A DNA stretch of 64,000 nucleotides from Pseudomonadota bacterium (lineage in GTDB: Bacteria > Pseudomonadota > Gammaproteobacteria > UBA5335), in assembly GCA_002862435.1 (NCBI GenBank), contig PKDC01000025.1:1-64000 (forward strand), read 5' to 3'. This document shows positions 49,714-58,088 of the stretch, piece after piece; positions within the stretch are counted from its first letter, which is position 1, and every line of letters starts with the position of its first letter. The notes beneath the pieces were generated by a model that worked only from the letters and a program-made list of their open reading frames with translations, had not been told where the DNA came from and searched no databases. Position numbers and translations under genes: made by a program.

Positions 49714-49938
49714 TCAGGCGCGCGGTTGGTAGCGCGGTTGGGCGGGGTCGATGATGCAGGTGTTGTCCACTGGGCACACGGCCATGCATTGGGCTTCATC
49801 GAAGTAACCGATGCATTCGGTGCACTTCTTTGGGTTGATGATGAAGACGCCGTCCTTTTCGTAGATGGCGACGTTGGGGCAGACGGGTTCACAGGCCGAG
49901 CAGCCCGTGCACTGGGAAGCGACAATCTTGAATGACAT
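49714..49938 (-). CDS. fdxN: 2[4Fe-4S] ferredoxin FdxN
   Basis: A 74-residue ferredoxin. The first cluster motif is [12 protein letters not shown] and the second is [18 protein letters not shown], whose enlarged spacing (CxxC-x8-C-x3-C) is typical of nif-linked FdxN. Such proteins pass electrons to NifB or nitrogenase. It directly follows nifB in the operon. A good GGAGAAAA sequence precedes the ATG. Confidence 0.93.
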   Translation of the reverse strand: MSFKIVASQCTGCSACEPVCPNVAIYEKDGVFIINPKKCTECIGYFDEAQCMAVCPVDNTCIIDPAQPRYQPRA

Positions 49939-50034
49939 GGTTTTCTCCTGGCGTGCTGAAAAGATGGGGAACGGACAGAGTCCCGAGGAGTGTCCACTCC
50001 GTTCCGCCCCCCACCACGAACGACCCACCCCTGA

Positions 50035-51609
50035 TCAGGCGGCCACGTACGCTCCTTGGCGGATCTCGGCATCCCCCTTGGCCTGGTGCACGATCTCGCC
50101 ACTTTCGACCTGATCCAGATAGGCCTTGTAGTAAGCGATGACCGAGCGCTCGATGAACTCGTGGGCGTAGCTGTCCACGGGTTCAATGCCGGCCTGCTTC
50201 AGCGTGTCCTTCGGGCAGCCCCCGATCTTGGAGGCGAACACGGCGACGCAGTCGTTGATGGCACGGATGGTAGTGGTCAGGGCGTCTTCTTCACCGAAGC
50301 CCCCCTGGCAATACAGGTCCACCCGGCGATGGCCGACGAACTTGGCGCCTTCCACGCTGGCCTCGTAGATCTGGAACTCGCTGACATGACCGAAGTGCTC
50401 GTTGATCTTGCCGCCGCCCTTGGTGGCCACGGCGATGAGCACCTTGATGTCGCTGAGCTTGCCGGCCAGTTGCGCCAGTTCCTCGCGCTTGGCGGTGACC
50501 TGTTCCTGGCGCTTGCGCTCGACCTCGACCTGGTAGGCCTTGCGGGTTTCCCCGTCGTAGTTGACCTCCATGGCCATGATCTTGTCGGTGGTGAACTCCG
50601 CCGAGCGATCCTCACCCAGCAGGCCCACCGCGTCGGCGCGGCACTGCCGGCAATGGCGCATCATGTTCATCTCGCCGGAGCAGGAATCCTGCAGGGCTTT
50701 CAATTCCTGGGCAGTGGGGCCGCGCTGGCCATTCAGGCCAAACACGGTGCCGTGCTCGGGAGAGGAGATCAGCGGCATGATGTTGTGCAGGAAGGCGCCG
50801 CGGGACTTGACCGCGCGGTTGACCTCCACCAGATGCTTGTCGTTGATGCCCGGAATCATCACCGAGTTGACCTTGCACAGGATGCCCCGCTCGGTGAGCA
50901 TCTCCAGACCCTGGAGCTGGCGTTCGGTCAGGATGCGGGCCGCGTCGATGCCCTTGTAGCGTTTGTTCTGGTAGTAGATCCAGGGATAGATCTGGGCGCC
51001 CACCTCGGGATCCACCATGTTGATGGTGATGGTGACGTGGTCCACATTGAAGCCGGCGATGGTGTCCACATGATCCGGCAAGGCCAGGCCATTGGTGGAC
51101 AGGCAGAGCTTGATGTCCGGCGCGGTTTTCGAGATCAGCTCGAAGGTCTTGAAGGTCTTTTCGGGGTTGGCGAGCGGATCGCCGGGACCGGCGATGCCCA
51201 ACACGGTCATCTGGGGGATGGTGGAAGCGACCGCGATCACCTTCTTGGCCGCCTGCTCGGGCGTCAGCTTCTCACTGACCACGCCCGGGCGCGACTCGTT
51301 GGCGCAGTCGTACTTGCGGTTGCAGTAGTTGCACTGGATGTTGCAGGCCGGCGCCACCGCCACGTGCATGCGCGCGTAGTGGTGATGGGCCTCCTCGCTG
51401 TAACAGGGATGGTTCTTCACCTTCTCCCAGATTTCCGGGGCCAGATCGCCCGCCCCGGCGCCGGTACCGCAGCTCGATTTGCCCGAGCTACCGGTTGTTC
51501 CGCAACCATTGTGGTCCTCGGCAATTTTCGCGGCGATCTCGCTGGCCGAACCAGCCACCGCCACGTTGATCTGTTGAAGCTTGTCGTTAATCGCAATCCG
51601 TTCTTGCAT
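50035..51609 (-). CDS. nifB: Nitrogenase cofactor biosynthesis protein NifB
   Basis: A 524-residue radical-SAM enzyme. The SAM cluster cysteines lie in [14 protein letters not shown] near residue 95, and a NifX-like cofactor-binding domain forms the C-terminus (about 390-500, containing [15 protein letters not shown]). NifB makes NifB-co (the 8Fe core of FeMo-co). It is transcribed from a sigma-54 promoter with two NifA sites upstream. Length is that of the two-domain proteobacterial form. Confidence 0.97.
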   Translation of the reverse strand: MQERIAINDKLQQINVAVAGSASEIAAKIAEDHNGCGTTGSSGKSSCGTGAGAGDLAPEIWEKVKNHPCYSEEAHHHYARMHVAVAPACNIQCNYCNRKYDCANESRPGVVSEKLTPEQAAKKVIAVASTIPQMTVLGIAGPGDPLANPEKTFKTFELISKTAPDIKLCLSTNGLALPDHVDTIAGFNVDHVTITINMVDPEVGAQIYPWIYYQNKRYKGIDAARILTERQLQGLEMLTERGILCKVNSVMIPGINDKHLVEVNRAVKSRGAFLHNIMPLISSPEHGTVFGLNGQRGPTAQELKALQDSCSGEMNMMRHCRQCRADAVGLLGEDRSAEFTTDKIMAMEVNYDGETRKAYQVEVERKRQEQVTAKREELAQLAGKLSDIKVLIAVATKGGGKINEHFGHVSEFQIYEASVEGAKFVGHRRVDLYCQGGFGEEDALTTTIRAINDCVAVFASKIGGCPKDTLKQAGIEPVDSYAHEFIERSVIAYYKAYLDQVESGEIVHQAKGDAEIRQGAYVAA

Positions 51610-51676
51610 GACGCCCTCCGGAAGGTGTTCTTACACGCTGGACACAGGGTGTGCCCAACGCTGGCACAAGGACCCC

Positions 51677-51693
51677 AGCAACAGCCATGCCAT
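51677..51693 (-). promoter_or_regulatory. Sigma-54 promoter of nifB
   Basis: On minus the sequence is ATGGCATGGCTGTTGCT, agreeing with TGGCACG-N4-TTGCW at the key GG and GC. It lies about 70 bases before the nifB start codon and is followed, further upstream, by two NifA sites at normal distance. Confidence 0.85.
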
Positions 51694-51743
51694 AACGCAA
51701 TATGTTGAATTATTTGATATTTAATGAGGGATTCGCGATTTGA

Positions 51744-51759
51744 TGTCGCGCACACGACA
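51744..51759. promoter_or_regulatory. NifA upstream activator sequence 1 (nifB)
   Basis: TGTCGCGCACACGACA is a perfect TGT-N10-ACA site, about 60 bases upstream of the sigma-54 promoter. Confidence 0.88.
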
Positions 51760-51784
51760 TCCTCAAGGCGGCGGAACAGACGAA

Positions 51785-51800
51785 TGTCCGGTATACGACA
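51785..51800. promoter_or_regulatory. NifA upstream activator sequence 2 (nifB)
   Basis: TGTCCGGTATACGACA is a second perfect TGT-N10-ACA site, 41 bases from the first, close to four helical turns, which would place both NifA hexamers on the same DNA face. Confidence 0.88.
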
Positions 51801-51913
51801 TGGGGTCAGCGAGTGGGCGAAGATGAGAGCGAAACGGTTCGAGAAGCGCCGCTGCGGACTATCCAGAGAGAGACCGGAGCGACGTCACCGCCGTGGATCA
51901 AAAAGCCAAGGGC

Positions 51914-53551
51914 TCAGAAGCGCTTGACCTCGATGCCGTGCTTGCGGATGGCGTAACCAATCTGGCGGGGCGTGAGATCCAGCAACCGGGCGGCCTTGGC
52001 CTGGACCCAGCCGGACTGCTCCAGGGCATGGATCAGGCGATCGCGGTCGGGGAGACCCGCATGGAGCGACTCGTCCTCATGATGATGCGAAAAGTCCTCC
52101 ACCGCCGCTGGTCGATCGGCTGGCATGGGAGCGGGCACCACCTCGATCGGAAAAGGCCGTTGCCCCGCACCGTAGGACTGCAGCACCAGTGAAAAACAGC
52201 GATTGCTCTGACAGGCCAGATTCGACCCGCGCAACACATCGCCGCGAGTCATGGTCCCGGCCCGCTCGATACAGTTTTCCAGTTCGCGCACGTTCCCCGG
52301 CCAGTTGCATTCCAGCATGATCTTGAGCGCGTCCGGGCTCAGCATCAGGTGACGTTCGTTCTCCCGGTTGAATTTCTCCAGGAAATACTGGGCCAGCAGT
52401 GGAATATCCTCGCGCCGATCGCGCAAGGGCGGCAGGAAGAGCGTGACCACGTTGATGCGGTAATAGAGATCGGCCCGGAACTCACCCTTGGCAACGGCTT
52501 CTTCCAGGTTCTTGTTGGTGGCGCAGATCAGCCGCACATCCACGTGGATGGGCTTGGTGCCGCCGACCCGCTCGAATTCCCGCTCCTGCAGCACACGCAG
52601 CAGCTTGGTCTGGAAGGCCGGCGAAATTTCGCCGATTTCATCGAGAAACAGCGTGCCACTGTGAGCCAGCTCGAAACGCCCCTTGCGCTCGGTCGTGGCG
52701 CCGGTGAAGGAGCCCTTTTCGTGCCCGAACAGCTCGGATTCCAGCAGGGTTTCGGACAGGGCGGCGCAATTGAGCGAGACGAACGGCCGCTCGCGGCGCG
52801 GGCTCAGGAAGTGGATGGCGCGGGCAACCACCTCCTTGCCGGTCCCGCTCTCTCCGCGCAACAACGCCGTGGAGCGGCTGGCCGCCACCTGGTGAACCTC
52901 GGCAAAAACCTCCTGCATCCGCTTGGACACGCCGATGACGTTTTCCAAGCGGTACTTGCCCTGCAGTTGTTTCTGGAGGCGATGCTTCTCCTCCATGAGC
53001 GCGGCGCGCTCGGCCCCGATGTGCTGGTGGAGATGCGCGGTCTGACCAATCAGGTTGGCCGCCATCTTGAGCAGGCGGACGATGCGTTCATAGCGCACCG
53101 ACATGCCCCGGGGCGCGCCCCGGGCGACACTGAGCACCCCCACCGTGCTGCGGCCCACCTGGATCGGCACGCCGATGAACGCGACCACTTCGTCGCCCAG
53201 AGCTTGGGGGGCGCCGGTGCGATGCAGAAACAGGGGTTCAAGGGAAATATCCGGAACCACCATGGGGATCCCGCTCTTCATGATCTTGCCCGTGATGCCC
53301 TCCCCCACCTTGAACCGCCCACGGGCCTTTTCCTCCGCGGTCAGGCCCGAGGCCTCGAAGATCTGCAGTTCGCCTGATTCCTGCATCAGGCTGACCACCG
53401 CGCGGCCGTTGAGGTGGCCCGCGAGGATGGTCACGACCTCGCGCATCGTCCGCTGCAGATCCAGGGATGAGCTGAGGACCTTGCTGATCTCATAAATGGT
53501 CAGCAGATCAGATTCTTCAGTGTGGGATGCGAGCACGACCATGGGGTGCAC
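51914..53551 (-). CDS. nifA: Nif-specific transcriptional activator NifA
   Basis: A 545-residue sigma-54 activator: GAF domain (about 18-165), AAA+ domain with Walker A GESGTGKE (233-240), sigma-54 loop GSFTGA (280-285; normally GAFTGA) and Walker B LDEIGE (303-308), then a Fis-type helix-turn-helix (about 503-540). Cys415, 427, 447 and 452 form C-X11-C-X19-C-X4-C, the motif of oxygen-sensitive NifA. Enterobacterial NifA lacks it and relies on NifL, which is not seen here. It activates nifB and nifV through the sites found in this window. Confidence 0.95.
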   Translation of the reverse strand: MHPMVVLASHTEESDLLTIYEISKVLSSSLDLQRTMREVVTILAGHLNGRAVVSLMQESGELQIFEASGLTAEEKARGRFKVGEGITGKIMKSGIPMVVPDISLEPLFLHRTGAPQALGDEVVAFIGVPIQVGRSTVGVLSVARGAPRGMSVRYERIVRLLKMAANLIGQTAHLHQHIGAERAALMEEKHRLQKQLQGKYRLENVIGVSKRMQEVFAEVHQVAASRSTALLRGESGTGKEVVARAIHFLSPRRERPFVSLNCAALSETLLESELFGHEKGSFTGATTERKGRFELAHSGTLFLDEIGEISPAFQTKLLRVLQEREFERVGGTKPIHVDVRLICATNKNLEEAVAKGEFRADLYYRINVVTLFLPPLRDRREDIPLLAQYFLEKFNRENERHLMLSPDALKIMLECNWPGNVRELENCIERAGTMTRGDVLRGSNLACQSNRCFSLVLQSYGAGQRPFPIEVVPAPMPADRPAAVEDFSHHHEDESLHAGLPDRDRLIHALEQSGWVQAKAARLLDLTPRQIGYAIRKHGIEVKRF

Positions 53552-53658
53552 CTTAGACGGTATCGCCGAATCTTTGTCCGGGCCAATACTATTGATCTCT
53601 TTACCGCTGCATTTGTCAATGGCTTTGATCGGCCCGCCATTGCTTCACCCCACGCCGT

Positions 53659-53674
53659 GTCGCAAACCCGACAG
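53659..53674. promoter_or_regulatory. NifA upstream activator sequence (nifV)
   Basis: TGTCGCAAACCCGACA is a perfect TGT-N10-ACA site, about 117 bases before the nifV sigma-54 promoter. It also forms the left arm of a 12-bp inverted repeat (53663-53697). Confidence 0.82.
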
Positions 53675-53697
53675 GCACCGGACATGTCGGGTTTGCA
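53663..53697. repeat. 12-bp inverted repeat overlapping the nifV UAS
   Basis: GCAAACCCGACA (53663-53674) and TGTCGGGTTTGC (53686-53697) match perfectly with an 11-base spacer. It lies in the 304-bp nifA/nifV gap, which has no gene. It could be a hairpin, a second binding site for NifA half-sites, or an operator for another protein. Confidence 0.6.
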
Positions 53698-53790
53698 CCC
53701 TCGCTACACCCCGCCTATCCCCCACCCAAATCGCGCTCTAAAACGAGATAAATTTCTTATCTTTCATTTTGTTACAAGGATTCTTCGACT

Positions 53791-53807
53791 CTGGCATCAA
53801 AGTTGCG
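53791..53807 (+). promoter_or_regulatory. Sigma-54 promoter of the nifV-cysE-nifW-fixABCX operon
   Basis: CTGGCATCAAAGTTGCG matches the sigma-54 consensus at the GG and GC elements with correct spacing. It lies 49 bases before the nifV ATG. Confidence 0.85.
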
Positions 53808-53855
53808 CATGTTGGATCAGGACAGGTCACACGCTGCACAGAAGGACCGGAGACC

Positions 53856-54992
53856 ATGACGATCCTCACCATCCAGGACACCACGCTGCGGGACGGCGAG
53901 CAAACCGCAGGGGTGGCTTTTACCCTTGAGGAGAAGCTCGCCATTGCCCGCGCCTTGGTGGCCCTGGGGGTGCCGGAGCTGGAAATCGGCATTCCGGTCA
54001 TGGGCAGCGACGAGCAGGAAGTCATTCGGGCCCTGCTGGCGCTGAACCTGCCGGCACGGCTGGTGGTCTGGGGCCGCATGCGGACCGAGGACATCACCGC
54101 CGCGCGCCGCTGTGGCGCCCCCTGCCTGCATTTGTCCATCCCCGTCTCCGACCTGCAGATCCAGCGCAAGCTGGGCCGTGATCGTGAGTTTGTGCTGGCG
54201 GCCATCGACCAGCATGTGCGGCAGGCCATCGACCTGGGCTTCGAGGTGAGTGTGGGCGCGGAAGACGCCTCCCGCGCCGACCCTGCCTTTTTGTTGCGGG
54301 TGGCCGAGCGCGCCCAGGCGGCCGGCGCCCGGCGCCTGCGCTACGCCGACACCCTGGGCGTGCTAGATCCTTTCACCACCCGCGAGGTCATTGCGCAGTT
54401 GCGTCGGGCGGTGGATCTGGAATTGGAGATGCATGCCCACAACGATCTGGGAATGGCCACGGCCAATACCCTGGCGGCGGTGCTGGGCGGCGCCACCCAC
54501 GTCAACACCACGGTGAACGGCTTGGGTGAGCGGGCCGGCAACGCGCCCATGGATGAGGTGGTGATGGCGCTGCGCCATCTCGGCAATCGCGAGACGGGCA
54601 TCGACACCCGGCGTCTGCCGGAACTCTCCCTGCTGGTGGCCGCGGCCTCGGGTCGACCCGTGGCGGTCAACAAAAGCGTGGTGGGCGAAGGCGTCTTCAC
54701 GCACGAGTCAGGCATCCATGTCGATGGCCTGCTGAAGTATCCCCTCAACTACCAAGGCTTCGACCCGGCCGAAGTGGGCCGCGAGCACCGCTTGGTGCTG
54801 GGCAAGCACTCCGGCGCTCACGCCGTGCGGGCCGCCTATCAAAGCAATCTGGGCATTGCCCTGAGCCCCGAGCAGGCGGAACGGATCCTCACCCGGATCC
54901 GACGCCATGCCCTGGCCGAAAAACGCGCGCCCAACGGCGATGAACTCAAACGCTTCCACCAGGAGATCGTGGGATGGCCAGTCGCGTGTTGA
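53856..54992 (+). CDS. nifV: Homocitrate synthase NifV
   Basis: A 378-residue HMG-CoA-lyase-like enzyme. The metal/substrate motifs [14 protein letters not shown] near the start, [12 protein letters not shown] and [13 protein letters not shown] are intact, as is the HESGIHVDG region. It condenses acetyl-CoA with 2-oxoglutarate to homocitrate, a ligand of FeMo-co. The ATG at 53856 follows CCGGAGA and comes 49 bases after a sigma-54 promoter. It overlaps cysE by 19 bases. Confidence 0.95.
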   Translation: MTILTIQDTTLRDGEQTAGVAFTLEEKLAIARALVALGVPELEIGIPVMGSDEQEVIRALLALNLPARLVVWGRMRTEDITAARRCGAPCLHLSIPVSDLQIQRKLGRDREFVLAAIDQHVRQAIDLGFEVSVGAEDASRADPAFLLRVAERAQAAGARRLRYADTLGVLDPFTTREVIAQLRRAVDLELEMHAHNDLGMATANTLAAVLGGATHVNTTVNGLGERAGNAPMDEVVMALRHLGNRETGIDTRRLPELSLLVAAASGRPVAVNKSVVGEGVFTHESGIHVDGLLKYPLNYQGFDPAEVGREHRLVLGKHSGAHAVRAAYQSNLGIALSPEQAERILTRIRRHALAEKRAPNGDELKRFHQEIVGWPVAC

Positions 54993-55774
54993 CCGGCGCG
55001 CCCCGGGCCGCCACCGCACCCGGCCTGCTGCGGCAGGTCTGGGACGATGTGAACTGCGTGTTCCAGCGGGATCCCGCCGCCCGCACCCGGTTCGAGGTCA
55101 TCACCACCTATCCGGGCGTCCACGCCGTCATCAGCCATCGCCTGGCTCACACCCTGTGGCGCTGGCGCTGGCGCTATCCGGCGCGGTTGCTGAGCCATGT
55201 GTGCCGCATGCTCACCCACATCGACATCCATCCCGGCGCCCGCATCGGCCAACGCTTTTTCATCGATCACGGCTGCGGCGTGGTCATCGGCGAGACCGCC
55301 GAGGTGGGCGATGACGTCACCCTCTACCACGGCGTCACCCTGGGCGGCACCTCCTGGAATCCCGGCAAGCGCCATCCGACCCTCGGCGACGGCGTGGTGG
55401 TCGGTGCCGGCGCCAAGATACTCGGTCCCATCAGCGTGGCCGCCAACGCCCGCATCGGTGCCAACTCGGTGGTGATTCAGGATGTGGCGCCGGGCATGAC
55501 CGTGGTGGGCATTCCCGGCCGCGAGGTGCTGCCGCTCCATCAGCGCCGCATCACCGCCCAGGGCATCGACCTGGATCACCACCTGATGCCCGACCCCGTG
55601 GGCAAGGCCATCGCCTGCCTGCTGGATCGGGTTCATGCCCTGGAAATTCAGCTCGGCGGGGACGCTCTCGTTTCCCACGATGCGGAGTGCCAGTCCTGCG
55701 TCGATGAATGCGTGGGCATGCACGCCACCGAGGCGCCCCCGGTCTACAGCCCGGACTACCAGACCGCCCATTGA
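54974..55774 (+). CDS. cysE: Serine O-acetyltransferase (nif-linked CysE)
   Basis: A 266-residue left-handed beta-helix acetyltransferase with [32 protein letters not shown] and [10 protein letters not shown]. It makes O-acetylserine for cysteine, feeding NifS with substrate sulfur. After the usual fold a roughly 35-residue tail carries CQSCVDEC (three cysteines) that the housekeeping enzyme lacks. It overlaps nifV by 19 bases and precedes nifW. Confidence 0.93.
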   Translation: MASRVLTGAPRAATAPGLLRQVWDDVNCVFQRDPAARTRFEVITTYPGVHAVISHRLAHTLWRWRWRYPARLLSHVCRMLTHIDIHPGARIGQRFFIDHGCGVVIGETAEVGDDVTLYHGVTLGGTSWNPGKRHPTLGDGVVVGAGAKILGPISVAANARIGANSVVIQDVAPGMTVVGIPGREVLPLHQRRITAQGIDLDHHLMPDPVGKAIACLLDRVHALEIQLGGDALVSHDAECQSCVDECVGMHATEAPPVYSPDYQTAH

Positions 55775-55786
55775 AGAGGCTCCGCC

Positions 55787-56122
55787 ATGAGTGAATTGAT
55801 GAATCAACTGGGGCGCTTTTCCGCCGCCGAGGAGTTCCTGGATTTCTTCCAGGTGCCCTATGACCCGGCGGTGGTCCATGTGAACCGCCTGCACATTCTG
55901 AAGCGTTTCAACCAGTACCTGTCCCGCGCCAAAGTGGACGCCCTGGACGAGGCCACCCAGCTCCAGACCTGCAAGGAGCTGATGGCCCGGGCCTATGGCG
56001 ACTTTGTCCGCTCCACGCCGGCCCAGGAAAAGGTGTTCAAGGTGTTCCAGGATGCCGACGGCCCGCAGGTGAGCCTGGACAGCCTGCGCGCCAGCCTGCC
56101 CTCGCAACGGCAGGGAGGATAA
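55787..56122 (+). CDS. nifW: Nitrogenase-stabilizing protein NifW
   Basis: A 111-residue NifW protein. Conserved blocks are [35 protein letters not shown] and [19 protein letters not shown]. NifW binds and protects the MoFe protein from oxygen and helps its maturation. GAGGCT precedes the ATG. It leads into fixA four bases later. Confidence 0.94.
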   Translation: MSELMNQLGRFSAAEEFLDFFQVPYDPAVVHVNRLHILKRFNQYLSRAKVDALDEATQLQTCKELMARAYGDFVRSTPAQEKVFKVFQDADGPQVSLDSLRASLPSQRQGG

Positions 56123-56126
56123 AACC

Positions 56127-56972
56127 ATGCACATCGTCGTCTGTATCAAGCAAGTGCCGGACAGCTCGCAGATCCGCGTGCACCCGGTGACCAACACCAT
56201 CATGCGCCAGGGCGTACCGGCCATCGTCAATCCCTATGACCTGTTCGCCCTGGAAGAGGCGCTGCGTCTGAAGGATGTCTACGGCGCCCATGTCACCGTG
56301 CTGTGCATGGGGCCACCCCAGGCGGAAGCCGCGCTGCGCAAGGCCATTTCCTTTGGTGCCGATGACGCCGTGCTGGTCACCGACCGGGCCTTTGCCGGCT
56401 CCGACACCCTGGCCACCAGTTTTGCCCTGGCCTCCACCATCGCGCAGATCAACAAGAACATGGCCATCGACCTGGTGTTCTGCGGCAAGCAGACCATCGA
56501 CGGCGACACTGCCCAGGTCGGCCCCGGCATCGCCAAGCGGCTCGACCTGCAGTTGCTGACCTATGTCAGCCAAGTCGAAACCGTCGATACCGAGCGCCGG
56601 GACATCATCGTCCAGCGCCGGGCCGAGGGCGGGGTACAGGTGCTGAAAACCCGCCTGCCCTGCCTGATCACCATGCTGGAGGGCACCAATGAGATGCGGT
56701 TTGCCACCCAGGCGGGCATCTTCCGCGCCGCCCGGCATCCCGTGAAGATCTGGGACAAGACCGCTGCCGGCATCGAGGATCCCGCCAAGATCGGCCTCAA
56801 GGGCTCGCCCACCGTGGTGAGCAAGGTGTTCGCGCCCAAGCCCAAGACCATCAAGGCGGAGCTAATCACCTGCGAGAGCGACACGCCCAAGGATCTGGCC
56901 GTCACCCTCATCGCCAAGCTGCTCACCCAAAACCCGAACCTGGAAACCGCGATCGGCAAGGGCGCCCGCTAG
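56127..56972 (+). CDS. fixA: Electron transfer flavoprotein beta subunit FixA
   Basis: A 281-residue ETF beta-type protein with MHIVVCIKQVPDSSQIRVHP at the start, FCGKQTIDGDTAQVGPG for the flavin site and the VLKTRLPCLITM segment. FixA and FixB form an ETF that bifurcates electrons from NADH, sending one branch to the nitrogenase ferredoxin and the other to quinone through FixC. AGGGAGGATAAAACC precedes the ATG. Confidence 0.95.
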   Translation: MHIVVCIKQVPDSSQIRVHPVTNTIMRQGVPAIVNPYDLFALEEALRLKDVYGAHVTVLCMGPPQAEAALRKAISFGADDAVLVTDRAFAGSDTLATSFALASTIAQINKNMAIDLVFCGKQTIDGDTAQVGPGIAKRLDLQLLTYVSQVETVDTERRDIIVQRRAEGGVQVLKTRLPCLITMLEGTNEMRFATQAGIFRAARHPVKIWDKTAAGIEDPAKIGLKGSPTVVSKVFAPKPKTIKAELITCESDTPKDLAVTLIAKLLTQNPNLETAIGKGAR

Positions 56973-56984
56973 GAGAACCTGACC

Positions 56985-58076
56985 ATGAGTGAAGACAACG
57001 CACCCGCCAAGCGCGCCGGCGGCCGCAAGATCGAGCTGGACCCGCGCCTCGCCGCCTATCAGGGCGTCTGGGTCTTCGTCGAACACGAACGCGGCGAGGC
57101 CCATACCGTGTCGTGGGAACTGATGGGCGAGGGCCGCAAGCTTGCCGACAAGCTGGGCGTGTCCCTGTCCGGGGTAGTCATGGGGGCGCCGGGGCCGGAA
57201 ACCCGCCAGTTCTGCCAGGAAGCCTTTCGCTACGGCGCCGACCGCTGTTACCTGATGGAAGATCCCGTGCTGGCCGATTACCGCAACCAGCCCTTCACCA
57301 AGGGACTGACCGACCTGGTCAACGCCTATCAGCCGGAGATCCTGCTGCTGGGCGCCTCCACCCTGGGGCGCGATCTGGCGGGCTCGGTGGCCACCACCCT
57401 GCAGACCGGGCTCACTGCCGACTGCACCGAGCTCAACATCGATCCGGAAAACCGCAGCCTGGCGGCCTCTCGCCCCACCTTCGGCGGCAGTCTGCTGTGC
57501 ACCATCCTCACGCTCAACTACCGCCCGCAGATGGCGACCGTGCGGCCGCGGGTGATGCCCCTGGCAGGCTATGACGCCAGCCGCAGCGGGCCGATCATCG
57601 AGCACCCGCTGAACCTGGTGGAAACCGACATCGTCACCAAGGTGCTCAACTACATCCCCGACAGCCGTCAGGACAAACCGCAACTGCCCTTCGCCGACAT
57701 CATTGTCTCCGGCGGCCGCGGCCTCAAGACGCCGGAAAATTTCCAGCTCGTGTGGGATCTGGCCAAGGTGCTGGGCGCCGAGGTGGGCGCTTCCCGTCCG
57801 GTAGTCCAGGCCGGCTGGGTGGAGCTGGAACGACAGGTGGGGCAGTCGGGCAAGACGGTGCGGCCCAAGCTCTATATCGCCGCCGGGATTTCCGGAGCGG
57901 TCCAGCACCGGGTGGGCATGGAGGGTTCGGATGTGATCATCGCCATCAACAACGATCCCAACGCGCCCATCTTTGATTTTGCCACCTACGGCATCGTGGG
58001 CAATGCCCTGCAGGTCCTGCCGGCATTGACCGAAGCCTTCCGCCAGCATCTGGCGGTGGCCCAGAAGGCGGGATAA
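56985..58076 (+). CDS. fixB: Electron transfer flavoprotein alpha subunit FixB
   Basis: A 363-residue ETF alpha-type protein. The C-terminal FAD domain has ASRPVVQAGW, GQSGKTVRPKLYIAAGISGAVQH and AINNDPNAPIFDFATYGIVG. The N-terminal 50 residues start with a short Lys/Arg-rich segment. It pairs with FixA. It lies 12 bases after fixA. Confidence 0.95.
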   Translation: MSEDNAPAKRAGGRKIELDPRLAAYQGVWVFVEHERGEAHTVSWELMGEGRKLADKLGVSLSGVVMGAPGPETRQFCQEAFRYGADRCYLMEDPVLADYRNQPFTKGLTDLVNAYQPEILLLGASTLGRDLAGSVATTLQTGLTADCTELNIDPENRSLAASRPTFGGSLLCTILTLNYRPQMATVRPRVMPLAGYDASRSGPIIEHPLNLVETDIVTKVLNYIPDSRQDKPQLPFADIIVSGGRGLKTPENFQLVWDLAKVLGAEVGASRPVVQAGWVELERQVGQSGKTVRPKLYIAAGISGAVQHRVGMEGSDVIIAINNDPNAPIFDFATYGIVGNALQVLPALTEAFRQHLAVAQKAG

Positions 58077-58088
58077 AGGAGAATCGCC

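Noticed and set aside
50056-51708. 550-codon open frame on plus opposite nifB.
   Set aside because: Antisense shadow; nifB motifs on minus are unambiguous.
53591-53619. Sigma-70 promoter for nifA (TTGACA on minus at 53614-53619).
   Set aside because: The -35 match is perfect but the sequence at -10 (ATCAAT) is poor, so it is not listed as a feature.
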